Assembly (NCBI RefSeq): GCF_902364025.1
Contig: NZ_CABJCG010000002.1
Location: 410,068-474,067, forward strand
Origin: Enterocloster lavalensis
Lineage (GTDB): Bacteria > Bacillota > Clostridia > Lachnospirales > Lachnospiraceae
Direction: 5' to 3'
Length of the DNA stretch: 64,000 nt
Shown here: piece by piece, positions 34,150-42,964 of the stretch
Layout: every line of letters starts with the position of its first letter
How positions within the stretch are numbered: the first letter of the stretch is position 1
Position numbers and translations under genes: made by a program
The notes under the pieces: generated by a model
Database searches by the model: none
What the model saw: only the letters and a program-made list of their open reading frames with translations
Told to the model about the DNA's origin: nothing

Positions 34150-34860
34150 ATGGAACATAACAACTATATCGAGATGATCGAGGCGATCCGGGACCACGCG
34201 AAGGTGGTGGATTTGTCCTACACCATGGAAATGAACATGCCGTTCTGGCCGACGCAGCCGAAGTACGAGGCCGCGGTGGTGGAGACCTACGAGGCGGGAG
34301 GCGAGTCCTACCATCAGAGCATCCGCATATCCGAGCACACCGGCACCCACATCGACGCGCCGAAGCATTTTATCCCGGGAGGCTGTCCGGTGGATGAGCT
34401 GTCCCCCAGGACGGTTATGGGCCGGGGCGTTACCATTCACGGAGAAAACATCGCGCCCTGCGGACTTTTGCCACTGGAACAGATCAAAGCCTTCGAGGCG
34501 GAGAACGGGGAGATCAGGGCCGGAGATATCGTGATGATCCGCTTCGGCTGGGAGGACAAATACGCCATTCTGCCCAAGGACAAGGGATTTTTGAGGGATT
34601 GGCCCGGCCTGTCGGAGGAAGCCGCCCGGTATCTGGCGGAGAAGGGCGTGGCCGCCGTGGGCTGCGACACCCTGGCGCTGGACGCATTTGGCGTGAAGCG
34701 CTTTATCTCCCATGAGATTCTGCTGGGACAGGGGATTCCGATCATGGAAAATCTCTGCAATCTGGGGAAGCTGCCGCCCTTCTGCGCGGTGTTCGGCCTT
34801 CAGAATAAGTTTAAGGGCGGTTCGGGCTCGCCGATCCGGCTGGTGGCGTTTGTACAGTAA
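34150..34860 (+). CDS. cyclase family protein (KynB/arylformamidase-like metal hydrolase)
   Basis: A 236-residue metal-dependent hydrolase. The family motif HTGTHIDAPKHF (about residues 61-72) holds the metal-binding His and Asp residues. Members hydrolyse N-formylkynurenine, cyclic imides, isatin or lactone-like bonds. ATG 34150 follows a purine-rich AAGGGCGAAAGGGAAG; the longer reading frame from 34042 runs through the tandem repeats and is not expected. No kynurenine genes are present; within a uronate transporter operon it may open a lactone of the sugar acid, which is inference. Confidence 0.85.
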   Translation: MEHNNYIEMIEAIRDHAKVVDLSYTMEMNMPFWPTQPKYEAAVVETYEAGGESYHQSIRISEHTGTHIDAPKHFIPGGCPVDELSPRTVMGRGVTIHGENIAPCGLLPLEQIKAFEAENGEIRAGDIVMIRFGWEDKYAILPKDKGFLRDWPGLSEEAARYLAEKGVAAVGCDTLALDAFGVKRFISHEILLGQGIPIMENLCNLGKLPPFCAVFGLQNKFKGGSGSPIRLVAFVQ

Positions 34861-34886
34861 AACTGCGGATGAGAGGATGTGAGGAC

Positions 34887-37346
34887 GTGAAACATAAAGA
34901 AAACCAGACTCCCTATATGGAGTTACAGGGGATAGACCGCTTTTTCGGCATCACCAAGGCGCTCCAGAAGGTGGATCTGCAGATTTACTCCGGGGAAGTG
35001 ATCGGCCTTGTGGGCCCCAACGGAGCCGGCAAATCCACCATGATGAAGATTCTCACCGGCGTGCTGCCGCCCACAGCGGGCACCATTTTGCTGGAGGGAA
35101 ACGCCAGAGAAAAATACACCACCCGGGACTCCAAGGAGGCGGGCATCGCCTGCGCCTACCAGGACCTGTCCCTGTGTACCAATCTGAGCGTATACGAGAA
35201 CTTCGCCATGCTGAACGTGGAGCACACCCTGGTGAGCAAGCCGGGCTGGCGGGCCAGGGCCCAGGCTGAGGCCAAGGAGCTTTTGGAACGCTATTTTCCG
35301 GGAAATAATATCGATGTCCAGAAGGCGGTGGAGAAGCTGACCCTGGCCGAGCGGCAGATCGTGGAGATCTGCAAGACGCTGATGACGGACAACTTAAAGG
35401 TCCTGATTCTGGATGAGCCCACCTCGGCTCTCTCCACGGACAAGGCGGGCCAGCTGCATCAGGTGGTGAAGGAGCTCAGCGACAAGGGCGTGGCCGTGAT
35501 TTACATTTCCCACAAGCTGGATGAGATCAAGCTGGTTTCCGACCGCATCCTGCTGCTGCGCAACGGCCAGAACGCCGGGGCCTGCGATCCAGACGAGATC
35601 ACCACCCAGGAGCTGATCGGCATGATGGGCGGCGAGATGACCCGGCGGGAGCGCGGGGAAGCGGCGGCCGGGGAAGGCGCGGACGGGAAACGCCTGGTAG
35701 ATGTGAAAAACCTGACGGGCGGCCAGCTCCAGGATATTTCCATGCACGTGGGGCGCGGGGAGATCGTGGGCATCTCCGGCCTGGTTGGTTCCGGCCAGAC
35801 CGAGCTGTTAAACGCCATTTTCTCCGCCCGCAGGCACCAGGGCAGCCGGGCTAAGAACGGCGTGCTCATCGACGGCACCGTTTCCTATGTCAGCGGCGAC
35901 CGCGCCAAGGAAGGCGTGTTCCAGCTCTGGGACATTTTCGACAACATCCTGATCGCCAACTTAGACCAGGTAAAATCCGGCGTTTTGCTGGATCAGAAGA
36001 AATCCGAGGGTCTGGCCCAGCACTGGTACGACAAGTTAAAGTTTCGGGCCGAGGGCATTCACAGCCCCATCATGTCCCTGTCCGGCGGCAACCAGCAGAA
36101 GGCGCTGATCGCCAGGGGCATCGCCTCGGGCGCGGATGTGATTATCCTAAACGACCCCACCGCGGGCGTTGACATTGAGACCAAGCAGGAGATTTACAAT
36201 CTGCTGGAGGAGGCCAAAAACGAGGGCCGCGGAATCATCATGTACAGCACCGAGGACTCGGAGATCGAGATTTGCGACCGGGCCTACATCATGCACGAGG
36301 GAGCCATCACCGAGGAACTGGTGGGTGAGAACATCACGGTTCCCAACATCGTCAAGGCGTCCTTTGAGGATGTGGCCAAAAAACAGGTTAAGGAAGAGGT
36401 AAAACGCGGAAAACTGGCCGCCATCGGCAGCTCCCGGATTCTCCTCCCGGTGCTGACCATGGTGTTCATGATCCTGGCCAACGCCTACATGAACCCCAAC
36501 ATCCTGTCCTACTTCGGCGTGCGGACCCTGATCGGCTCCGCGGTCCCGCTGGTATTCGCGGCTCTGGGCCAGATGTTCATTGTGGTTTCCGGCGACATCG
36601 ACATGGGAAACGGCTACTCCATCGGCCTGGTGAACGTGCTGATTGCCGTAATCCTGACGGCCAACCCGCTGATGGGCCTGATCAGCCTGCTGCTGTTCAT
36701 CGCGGCTTACGTGCTCATGGGCGCGCTGATCCACGTGCGCAACATTCCGGCCATCGTGGTGACCCTGGGCGCGCAGTTTATCTGGCTGGGCATCGCCCTG
36801 GTGCTCTGTCCCACCCCCGGCGGTTCCTGCCCGGACTGGCTGATCGGATTTTACAAGTATAAAATGCCGTTGGTGCCCATGCCCGTGCTGATCGCCGTGA
36901 CGGCGGCCGCGGTTTCCTGGTACATCCTGTACCGCTCCAAATACGGCATGATTCTGCGGGGAATCGGCAACAACCCCACCGCCATCGAGCGTTCCGGCTG
37001 GTCCTACCTGACCGCCAAGATGACCAACTACGGTCTGTCCGCCGTGATGGTAATCCTGTCCGGTATGACCTTCACGGCCGTGTGTCTGGGCGCGGATGCC
37101 AACAGCGCGGCGTCCTACTGTATGCTGAGCATCGCCACGGTGATTCTGGGCGGCTGCGAGATGAGCGGCGGCGTGGTGGAGCCGGTGGGCGTGGTAGTGG
37201 GCGGAATCGCAATGTCCTTTATCACAGCCCTTCTCACCTCCATGAAGGTGGACTCCAACTTCCAGACCGCGGTTACAGGGATTATTTTGATTCTGGTACT
37301 GGCAATCAAGCTGATTACCCATAAGAAGGAGGCAGCAGGCAAATGA
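34887..37346 (+). CDS. sugar ABC transporter: RbsA-like double ATPase fused to RbsC-like permease
   Basis: An 819-residue protein joining parts that are normally separate. Residues about 10-240 form the first ATPase (Walker A GPNGAGKST, Walker B LILDEPTSA), 260-490 the second (degenerate Walker A GLVGSGQTE, signature LSGGNQQKA, NDPTAGVD), both as in RbsA. After a linker at about 500-515 comes a permease with about 8-10 membrane helices and the RbsC-like GIGNNPTAIERSG loop. GTG 34887 with GAGAGGA upstream is preferred over ATG 34869, which has no ribosome site. The following gene adds a second, separate permease overlapping by four bases. Confidence 0.9.
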   Translation: MKHKENQTPYMELQGIDRFFGITKALQKVDLQIYSGEVIGLVGPNGAGKSTMMKILTGVLPPTAGTILLEGNAREKYTTRDSKEAGIACAYQDLSLCTNLSVYENFAMLNVEHTLVSKPGWRARAQAEAKELLERYFPGNNIDVQKAVEKLTLAERQIVEICKTLMTDNLKVLILDEPTSALSTDKAGQLHQVVKELSDKGVAVIYISHKLDEIKLVSDRILLLRNGQNAGACDPDEITTQELIGMMGGEMTRRERGEAAAGEGADGKRLVDVKNLTGGQLQDISMHVGRGEIVGISGLVGSGQTELLNAIFSARRHQGSRAKNGVLIDGTVSYVSGDRAKEGVFQLWDIFDNILIANLDQVKSGVLLDQKKSEGLAQHWYDKLKFRAEGIHSPIMSLSGGNQQKALIARGIASGADVIILNDPTAGVDIETKQEIYNLLEEAKNEGRGIIMYSTEDSEIEICDRAYIMHEGAITEELVGENITVPNIVKASFEDVAKKQVKEEVKRGKLAAIGSSRILLPVLTMVFMILANAYMNPNILSYFGVRTLIGSAVPLVFAALGQMFIVVSGDIDMGNGYSIGLVNVLIAVILTANPLMGLISLLLFIAAYVLMGALIHVRNIPAIVVTLGAQFIWLGIALVLCPTPGGSCPDWLIGFYKYKMPLVPMPVLIAVTAAAVSWYILYRSKYGMILRGIGNNPTAIERSGWSYLTAKMTNYGLSAVMVILSGMTFTAVCLGADANSAASYCMLSIATVILGGCEMSGGVVEPVGVVVGGIAMSFITALLTSMKVDSNFQTAVTGIILILVLAIKLITHKKEAAGK

Positions 37347-38275
37347 AGAAATTTGTAGAAAAGTATACCTTTATATGGCCGCTTCTGGGCTCTTTGATTC
37401 TGTGGGGACTGATCGGCGCGGTTTCCGGCCGGTTTACAGCCAATCAGCTGTTTTCCTGCGCCAGACTGGCATCCTTCGCCCTTCTGCTGGCCCTGGGCCA
37501 GATGGTGGTGGTCACCAGCGGAGAGGGAGCCATCGACTTATCCCAGGTTTACATCCTGACCCTCTGCGCCTACATGTCCTGTAACCTGATGAACGTCAAT
37601 CCGGTGCTGGGCTTCGTGGTGGCTATCGCGGTGGGCGCGCTCTGCGGCTTTGTCAACGGCTGTATCAACATTTACCTCAAGGTGCCGGCTATGATCACCA
37701 CGCTGGCCACCGGCTACATTATATTCACCATCATCCTGATCGGCGCGCCGCATATGACCACGCTTCCTTATGCGGGCCTGGTGTCGTTTATCAACATGAA
37801 CTTCGGCGGTTTCTCCATGCTGACCGTGATCTGTATCGCGGTAGCTGCGGTTTTAGCCGTGCTGCTGTACAAGACCAAATACGGCAAACAGCTTCACGCG
37901 GTGGGCCAGAAACGCCTGGCGGCCCGGTATTCGGGCATCGCGGTGGGGCGCGTGGTGATCACGGCCTTCACCCTGGGCGGAGCGCTCTGCGGCCTGGCCG
38001 GAGTTCTGTGCGGCGCATTTATCGGCGGCGCGTTCCAGGATATGGGCTCCACCTACTTCCTGCCCTCTATTGCGGCGGCGTTTGTAGGCGGGACGGCGGC
38101 TGCCGGCGGCCGTTCCAACGTGCTGGGCGTCTGCCTTGGCGCGCTGATGATGTCCTTTATGACCACATTCTTAAATGCGGCCAGTTTATCACCGGGTATG
38201 CAGAGGCTGATCCAGGGCGCGTTCCTGGTATTGATCCTGGTGGCCTCAGTTTCAAATGCAGTGAAGAAGAAATAA
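37343..38275 (+). CDS. sugar ABC transporter permease (RbsC-like)
   Basis: A 310-residue inner-membrane permease with about 8-10 hydrophobic helices and the conserved AVGQKRLAARYSGIAVGRV loop that contacts the ATPase. It overlaps the ATPase-permease fusion by ATGA, so the importer probably consists of one fusion subunit and this permease as an asymmetric pair, with the RbsB-like protein as receptor. Confidence 0.92.
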   Translation: MKKFVEKYTFIWPLLGSLILWGLIGAVSGRFTANQLFSCARLASFALLLALGQMVVVTSGEGAIDLSQVYILTLCAYMSCNLMNVNPVLGFVVAIAVGALCGFVNGCINIYLKVPAMITTLATGYIIFTIILIGAPHMTTLPYAGLVSFINMNFGGFSMLTVICIAVAAVLAVLLYKTKYGKQLHAVGQKRLAARYSGIAVGRVVITAFTLGGALCGLAGVLCGAFIGGAFQDMGSTYFLPSIAAAFVGGTAAAGGRSNVLGVCLGALMMSFMTTFLNAASLSPGMQRLIQGAFLVLILVASVSNAVKKK

Positions 38276-38303
38276 GCATGTAAGAATGGTTGGAAAGGAA
38301 TTA

Positions 38304-39329
38304 ATGAAAATGAAAGCGATTCAAATTGAAAAACCCGAAGTATTAAAGATAATTGATATGGATAAGCCCGCGCTCACGCAGCAGGACAATGTGATTGTGA
38401 AAATGAAGGCGGCGGGCATCTGCGGCTCCGACGTGGGCATTTACCACGGAACCAACGCGGCGGCCACCTATCCCCGGGTGATCGGACACGAAATGGTTGG
38501 CGTAATCGAGGAGGTTGGCCCGGGCGTTACCCGCGTAAAACCCGGCGACCGGGTGATCGTGGACCAGGTGAAGAGCTGCGGCCACTGCTACGCCTGCCGC
38601 AAGGGCCGTGGAAACGTGTGCGGCAGCCTGGAAGTGAGAGGCGTGCACATTGACGGCGGTTACCGCGAGTACATGGCGGTGCCGGAGGACGCCTGCTACC
38701 TGCTGCCGGAGGGCCTCTCCGACGTGGAGGCGGTCATGATCGAACCCACCACCATCGCCATCCAGAGCTGTTCCAGAGCCCAGCTCTGCGCGGAGGACAC
38801 GCTGTTAATCTACGGCTGCGGCGCCCTTGGAAGCACGATTTTAAAGATCGCCCGGCTCAGCGGGGCCACCATCATTGTCACGGACGTGGTGGAGGAGAAG
38901 CTGGAGGAGGCGAAGAAGAACGGAGCCCACTACACCATCAACTCTATGAAGGAGGATTTGGAGCAGCGGGTGCGGGAGCTGACGGACGGTTACGGCGTGA
39001 CCGTTTCCATCGACGCCGCCTGCTTAAAGACTTCCCTGCTGACCCTGCTCAAGGTGACGGGAAATGCGGGCCGGGTGATCACCATGGGTTTCTCAGTGGC
39101 CCCAACGGAGGTGAACCAGTTCCTGATCACCTCCAAAGAGCTGGATGTGCGCGGTTCCAGGCTTCAGAACAAGAAGTTCGGCGAGGCCATCGAGCTGATC
39201 AAGGCCGGGAAGCTGGACTTGAAGGGAACCATCTCCCACACCTACCCCTTCCTGGAAGCGCAGAAAGCCTTTGACTTTGTGGACACCAAGGATCCCTCCA
39301 TCCGCAAGGTCGTGCTCACGTTTGACTGA
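38304..39329 (+). CDS. zinc-dependent alcohol dehydrogenase (MDR; sorbitol/idonate dehydrogenase-like)
   Basis: A medium-chain dehydrogenase of about 341 residues. Catalytic zinc ligands appear in AAGICGSD (Cys) and IGHE (His-Glu); the structural zinc is held by CGHCYACRKGRGNVC with four cysteines; the nucleotide site is YGCGALGS. ATG 38304 is chosen for GGAAAGGAA four bases upstream, against ATG 38286 without a site. Last gene of the uronate transporter operon; likely oxidises a C2 or C5 hydroxyl of the imported polyol or aldonate, as in L-idonate or galactonate 5-dehydrogenases. Exact substrate unknown. Confidence 0.88.
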   Translation: MKMKAIQIEKPEVLKIIDMDKPALTQQDNVIVKMKAAGICGSDVGIYHGTNAAATYPRVIGHEMVGVIEEVGPGVTRVKPGDRVIVDQVKSCGHCYACRKGRGNVCGSLEVRGVHIDGGYREYMAVPEDACYLLPEGLSDVEAVMIEPTTIAIQSCSRAQLCAEDTLLIYGCGALGSTILKIARLSGATIIVTDVVEEKLEEAKKNGAHYTINSMKEDLEQRVRELTDGYGVTVSIDAACLKTSLLTLLKVTGNAGRVITMGFSVAPTEVNQFLITSKELDVRGSRLQNKKFGEAIELIKAGKLDLKGTISHTYPFLEAQKAFDFVDTKDPSIRKVVLTFD

Positions 39330-39352
39330 TGAGAGTTGAAGAATCGAACATA

Positions 39353-39394
39353 AAAAATGCCCCAGCAGAGATTTGGTCCTGCCGGGGCATTTTT
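39353..39394. terminator. bidirectional terminator between the sugar operon and mecA
   Basis: AAAAATGCCCC (39353-39363) pairs perfectly with GGGGCATTTTT (39384-39394), with extra AGCAG/CCTGC pairing inside. It serves both converging genes. Confidence 0.9.
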
Positions 39395-39413
39395 AACAGC
39401 CATTTTAACAAAA

Positions 39414-40208
39414 TCAGATTTTTTGGAGATCCTGGAGCGCCTTATCCGCGATGATGATCTCGTAGTGTTCCCGGAAGTAGGCTTCGCTGGCGTACTCGTT
39501 GGACAGCTTCATAGCGTATTCCGCCAGTATGTTGCAGCTTCTGGAAAACTCCAGGTCACCGCCGCCCTTGCGCTTCATCACCAGGTAATACTGGCGGGTG
39601 CCGGGCTTTTTAAAGAGGGTATTGACGCCGGAGTAGAGTCCGCCCACGGCCCTTGCCGCTTCGCAGATCCGGTCCAGATTCTCGAAACGGAAAATCCGGG
39701 TAGCGTCGGCGTCCCGGCCGTCCTCGGAAGCGCTGCCGCCGGTTTCGCCGGCCTGCAGGCCCTTTCCGGGAGCCGGCATTGCAGTTGATTCTGTATAGTC
39801 CATATCCCCGGCGCCTTCCAGCAGCTGGCCGGCCAGCTGGGAGAGCAGGGATTCCGTATCCTCATCGGAGGGCGGCGAGAACTTGGCGAAGCGGGTATCC
39901 AGTTCCTCAGGGTCCTCAATCTTGGTGATCACCAGCATGATGCTTTCGCCGGACAAGGGAATCGCTTCCACCATGAGCGGGATGTCGTCGGCCTCAAATC
40001 CGACTTCGTTGGAGGCTTTCTGGATCATCTCCCGGAACAGCTTCCGGGCCTTTTCCGTTCCGTAGGCCAGTTCCACCAGATTCAGGTTCCGCACGCTTAA
40101 ATCGAAGCTTGTGAGGGTACAGCGGATCTGATTCTCATTTATTCGTTCTATCTTCAATAGGATCACTTCCTGTTCTGTATCAATCTCGGGTGCCATCGGC
40201 ACAGTCAT
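39414..40208 (-). CDS. mecA: adaptor protein MecA
   Basis: Adaptor that delivers substrates to the ClpC protease. The 264-residue reading has the family N-terminal substrate domain (KIERINENQIRCTLTSFDL, ELAYGTEKARKLFREM) and a C-terminal ClpC-binding domain with FEN-DRICEAARAV and YYLVMKRKG, joined by a Glu/Gly-rich linker of variable length. The ATG at 40208 has GGGAG upstream and adds about 18 residues before the usual family start; a TTG giving MKIERINE, with AGGAAG before it, is an equally plausible start. Probable promoter TTGATA-18-TATATT at 40230-40259 on the minus strand. Confidence 0.9.
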   Translation of the reverse strand: MTVPMAPEIDTEQEVILLKIERINENQIRCTLTSFDLSVRNLNLVELAYGTEKARKLFREMIQKASNEVGFEADDIPLMVEAIPLSGESIMLVITKIEDPEELDTRFAKFSPPSDEDTESLLSQLAGQLLEGAGDMDYTESTAMPAPGKGLQAGETGGSASEDGRDADATRIFRFENLDRICEAARAVGGLYSGVNTLFKKPGTRQYYLVMKRKGGGDLEFSRSCNILAEYAMKLSNEYASEAYFREHYEIIIADKALQDLQKI

Positions 40209-40428
40209 TAGTTAGACTCCCACACTCTAAATATACTACAGAACGGGGGGAAATATCAATTAAAATATTTCAATTTAATGAAATTTTAAGGGAAACAGAC
40301 ATTGCGCAGGATCTGTCCGTAACCAGACTGAAGCTAACCGGAACTGAAATGAATCGGGTGAAAAACGGAAGCAGCCGGAGATGACATTTTTAAAGTATAA
40401 AGTTTTAGAAGAAAGTTACAACATAATA

Positions 40429-40457
40429 TTGACATTATGTGGATTAAATGATAATAT
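40429..40457 (+). promoter_or_regulatory. promoter of the kinase gene
   Basis: TTGACA (40429-40434), 17 bases and TAATAT (40452-40457). It lies inside the 5' part of the longest open frame, which argues for a kinase start downstream of 40457. Confidence 0.75.
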
Positions 40458-40470
40458 AACCAAACAAGAG

Positions 40471-42003
40471 ATGGTATTAAGCAGAGGAGGGGTGACGGCG
40501 GACACCGTTCTGTTTGGCAAATACCGTCTGGATCGTGTAATCGGGAAGGGCCGGACAGGGACCGTATGGTTGGCAGTCCATCTGGGCCTGGAAGAATACC
40601 GGGCGATCAAACAGGTTTCCAAAGCAGCTGTGGGATATGAAGCGTTCCACAGGGAAGCCCTGATCCTGAAAAGCCTGCGGCATCCTGCCATTCCGATTGT
40701 CTACGATCTGGAAGAAGACCAAAATTTCTTATACCTAATTCAAGAGTATATAAAAGGAGATTCTTTGTATGCCCTGATTCAAAACCAGGGCGTCATAAGC
40801 GAGGCGGAAGCAGTCCGTTATGGAGTGCAGATATGCGCCTTAGTTGAATTCCTGCATTTCGCAGGAGAAAAACCCATTTTATTTCTGGACTTACAACCTA
40901 AAAACCTGATCATATGCGGCGGCATCGTGAAAATCATCGATTTCGGGCAGGCGTCTTTTGCGGAGCATTGCACTCATCAGAGCGCGCGCTACGGGACGGT
41001 CGGCTGCGCTGCGCCTGAACAGTATACTTCTGACCAGGTTCTGGATATCAGGACGGATGTCTATGCCATTGGTGCTGTCCTCTCCTATATGGTGAGTGGA
41101 AAACCCGGGATGGCGCAGGACGTAGGAAGCGGTATTTCGGACGGCCTTAGAGCTATAATTGGGAAATGTATGGAAGTGGACCGGAAGAAACGTTTCCGCA
41201 CGGCCGAAGAGCTGGCGCGGAGGCTTGAGGGGCTTGCACAGGCCGGGATTGAATGCCAGAACCGCATAAAAAATCCAATACCATCTCTTGCAGTCGCAGT
41301 GGTTGGAAGCCGGGAAGGAACCGGCTCCACCCATCTGTCGCTGGCCCTGTGCGGGTATTTAAAGCGGGCTGGATTCCGGGCCGTGTACGAGGAACATAAT
41401 GTATCCGGGCATATCAGACGTCTGGCGGAGCGTTACGGCAGCAGAGCGGACAAACACGGTCTCTTTCATATCCGTGGGCTGTTGTTAAAACCCTGGTATG
41501 GGAGCGCCGTGGCTCTGGAACAGCCTGAGGCCGGGATCGTGGTCCGGGATTACGGGACCGGCTGGCAGGAGCTCTCCGCGGGTGCAAAAGCAGAGCGGCT
41601 GGCGGTGCTTATGGTGGCCGGAGCAGGTTTGTGGGAGCAGGAGGATTGTATGCAGATGCTTAAGAGCCTGGGCCCATTGTGGGACTCGCCGCGTTTTGAA
41701 GCCGCGGCCCTCGTATGGCGCAGCCCGGAGGGGGTCCGCGGGTTCCGGCCTGATCGGAAAAAATTGCCGCCGGGGACAAGGCGGTTCGCGGAGCCATTTT
41801 TCAGCGACCCGTTTTGCCCCGGGGCACAGGGCGGGGAATTTTTAAAGGAATTGTGGGACGCCCTGGCCGGCGGGCGGACCGGAAAAAGGAGCTGGCTTAA
41901 ACGATGCCTCATTGGCGGAAAGGCGTTTTTCGCCGTAAAGGACAAAATTCGGGACAGTGCAGAGTCATCGGCGTCATCGGAGCCGGGAGAAGGACAGGGG
42001 TGA
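40471..42003 (+). CDS. Hanks-type Ser/Thr kinase fused to a ParA/CpaE-like P-loop domain
   Basis: About 510 residues. The kinase domain (about 15-265) has the Gly loop IGKGRTGTVW, Lys in YRAIKQ, Glu in FHREALIL, catalytic Asp in FLDLQPKN (HRD His replaced), metal Asp in DFG and AAPEQY. After residue 270 comes a MinD/ParA-like segment, VAVVGSREGTGSTHLSLAL, whose P-loop lacks the usual Lys. No PASTA or membrane segment is seen, so it is cytoplasmic. The start is uncertain: a perfect promoter ends at 40457, so ATG 40471 (or GTG 40492 after AGAGGAGG) is preferred over ATG 40381. The next gene encodes a second P-loop protein and overlaps by 100 bases. Confidence 0.8.
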   Translation: MVLSRGGVTADTVLFGKYRLDRVIGKGRTGTVWLAVHLGLEEYRAIKQVSKAAVGYEAFHREALILKSLRHPAIPIVYDLEEDQNFLYLIQEYIKGDSLYALIQNQGVISEAEAVRYGVQICALVEFLHFAGEKPILFLDLQPKNLIICGGIVKIIDFGQASFAEHCTHQSARYGTVGCAAPEQYTSDQVLDIRTDVYAIGAVLSYMVSGKPGMAQDVGSGISDGLRAIIGKCMEVDRKKRFRTAEELARRLEGLAQAGIECQNRIKNPIPSLAVAVVGSREGTGSTHLSLALCGYLKRAGFRAVYEEHNVSGHIRRLAERYGSRADKHGLFHIRGLLLKPWYGSAVALEQPEAGIVVRDYGTGWQELSAGAKAERLAVLMVAGAGLWEQEDCMQMLKSLGPLWDSPRFEAAALVWRSPEGVRGFRPDRKKLPPGTRRFAEPFFSDPFCPGAQGGEFLKELWDALAGGRTGKRSWLKRCLIGGKAFFAVKDKIRDSAESSASSEPGEGQG

Positions 42004-42530
42004 CACACCTGTGCGTGCTGATGGCGAATTATCTGACCGGAGCCGGACAGAGAAGAACGGCGGTCATTGAGTGGAACGATCACGGGGATTTTCGGCGGAT
42101 GGAGAAGGTCTGCACGAGGCGGGAAAACGTGGCCGGAAAGAAGGAAGAAAACGTGTTTAAAGCCCTCGGCGTCACATATTTTGGCCGGGGGGATGCCGAC
42201 ACCCTGGCAGGGTGTATGAACGGGCCGTATGACGACATTATCATCGACTTTGGCGAGGCGGCGCCCGCGCCGCGGGCGGAGTGGCTCAGGTGCCAGGTGA
42301 GAATGATGGTGGTGTCGTTCAGCGAATGGCAGTTGGAGGATGCTTCCGGGATGATGGAACAGAACGGACGGCCGTGCAGAAGCTGGATATACCTGGCTGC
42401 ATTTGGCAGCGAATGGACCAGAAGAGAAGTGGAGAGGCAGTTGGGCGTCCCGGTGTTCCGGATTCCGTTTTCAGCGGATGCGTTTCGGATTGACAGAAGC
42501 CTGATGCGGTGGTTCGAGGGGCTTTTGTAG
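41904..42530 (+). CDS. ParA/CpaE-like P-loop protein, partner of the upstream kinase
   Basis: A 208-residue protein beginning with a basic segment and then VIGVIGAGRRTGVTHLCVLMANYL, which parallels the P-loop region in the C-terminal part of the kinase upstream (both read G-x4-TG-x-THL then a YL). A second aligned element is DDIIIDFGEA, in the place of the ParA Walker B. The two look like a duplication in which one copy was fused to the kinase. ATG 41904 overlaps the kinase end by 100 bases; AAAGGAG is 12 bases upstream and no other start codon is usable before the P-loop. Function unknown; a regulatory ATPase or receptor for the kinase is a guess. Confidence 0.7.
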   Translation: MPHWRKGVFRRKGQNSGQCRVIGVIGAGRRTGVTHLCVLMANYLTGAGQRRTAVIEWNDHGDFRRMEKVCTRRENVAGKKEENVFKALGVTYFGRGDADTLAGCMNGPYDDIIIDFGEAAPAPRAEWLRCQVRMMVVSFSEWQLEDASGMMEQNGRPCRSWIYLAAFGSEWTRREVERQLGVPVFRIPFSADAFRIDRSLMRWFEGLL

Positions 42531-42604
42531 CCGCGTCCCGGCAGGCGGCTGCAAAAGGAGAACGATAAGCGCCGGATTGGGCGCGCGGTATCGAAGGAGA
42601 TAAT

Positions 42605-42655
42605 ATGTCACGGTATACCTCCGTCTGGGCTGCGCGCCGGTTGCGGCGTGGTTAG
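42605..42655 (+). CDS. possible 16-residue leader peptide
   Basis: A very short open frame (MSRYTSVWAARRLRRG) whose ATG follows GAAGGAGATAAT, a near-ideal ribosome site. Its stop TAG lies in the ribosome site of the next gene (TAGGAGGAAGGG), suggesting coupling. The region also contains inverted GC-rich repeats around GCGCGC at 42577-42640. No homology is claimed. Confidence 0.3.
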   Translation: MSRYTSVWAARRLRRG

Positions 42656-42670
42656 GAGGAAGGGTAACAG

Positions 42671-42964
42671 ATGATAAGGAACGTGGAGTATGCGGACAGG
42701 AAGAAGTTGCAAAAGACATACCTGGATGGGCTGAGGCGTTATAAGTGCAGGGGGATTCCGATTATCATCGATGGGGAAGAATGTCCGGAGAAGGACTGGG
42801 AGCGGATTTTTGAGATGAGCGAGGACGGCGGCTTCTACATGGGCGACTACGTGGGAGCCGAGCAGGGCTGCCTGCGGGAGATCCGCTTCGACAAGGTCTA
42901 TCTCTGCGACCCGCCGGAACCTGCGAAGGGCAGAACAGGCGGGAAGCGGAGGCGGCAGGGCTGA
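42671..42964 (+). CDS. small conserved-looking protein of unknown function
   Basis: A 97-residue soluble protein starting MIRNVEYADRKKLQKTYL, rich in charged and aromatic residues, with a repeated acidic pattern (EECPEKDWERIFEMSEDGG) and a basic tail. AGGAGGAAGG stands upstream of ATG 42671. It follows the P-loop protein gene and the possible leader peptide. I do not recognise a family. A role with the kinase system is only suggested by position. Confidence 0.65.
   Translation: MIRNVEYADRKKLQKTYLDGLRRYKCRGIPIIIDGEECPEKDWERIFEMSEDGGFYMGDYVGAEQGCLREIRFDKVYLCDPPEPAKGRTGGKRRRQG

Noticed and set aside
36147..37322. 391-residue open frame antisense to the transporter fusion
   Set aside because: Composition is dominated by His, Gln, Gly and Asp, typical of a shadow frame in GC-rich coding DNA; the opposite strand encodes a clear ABC protein.
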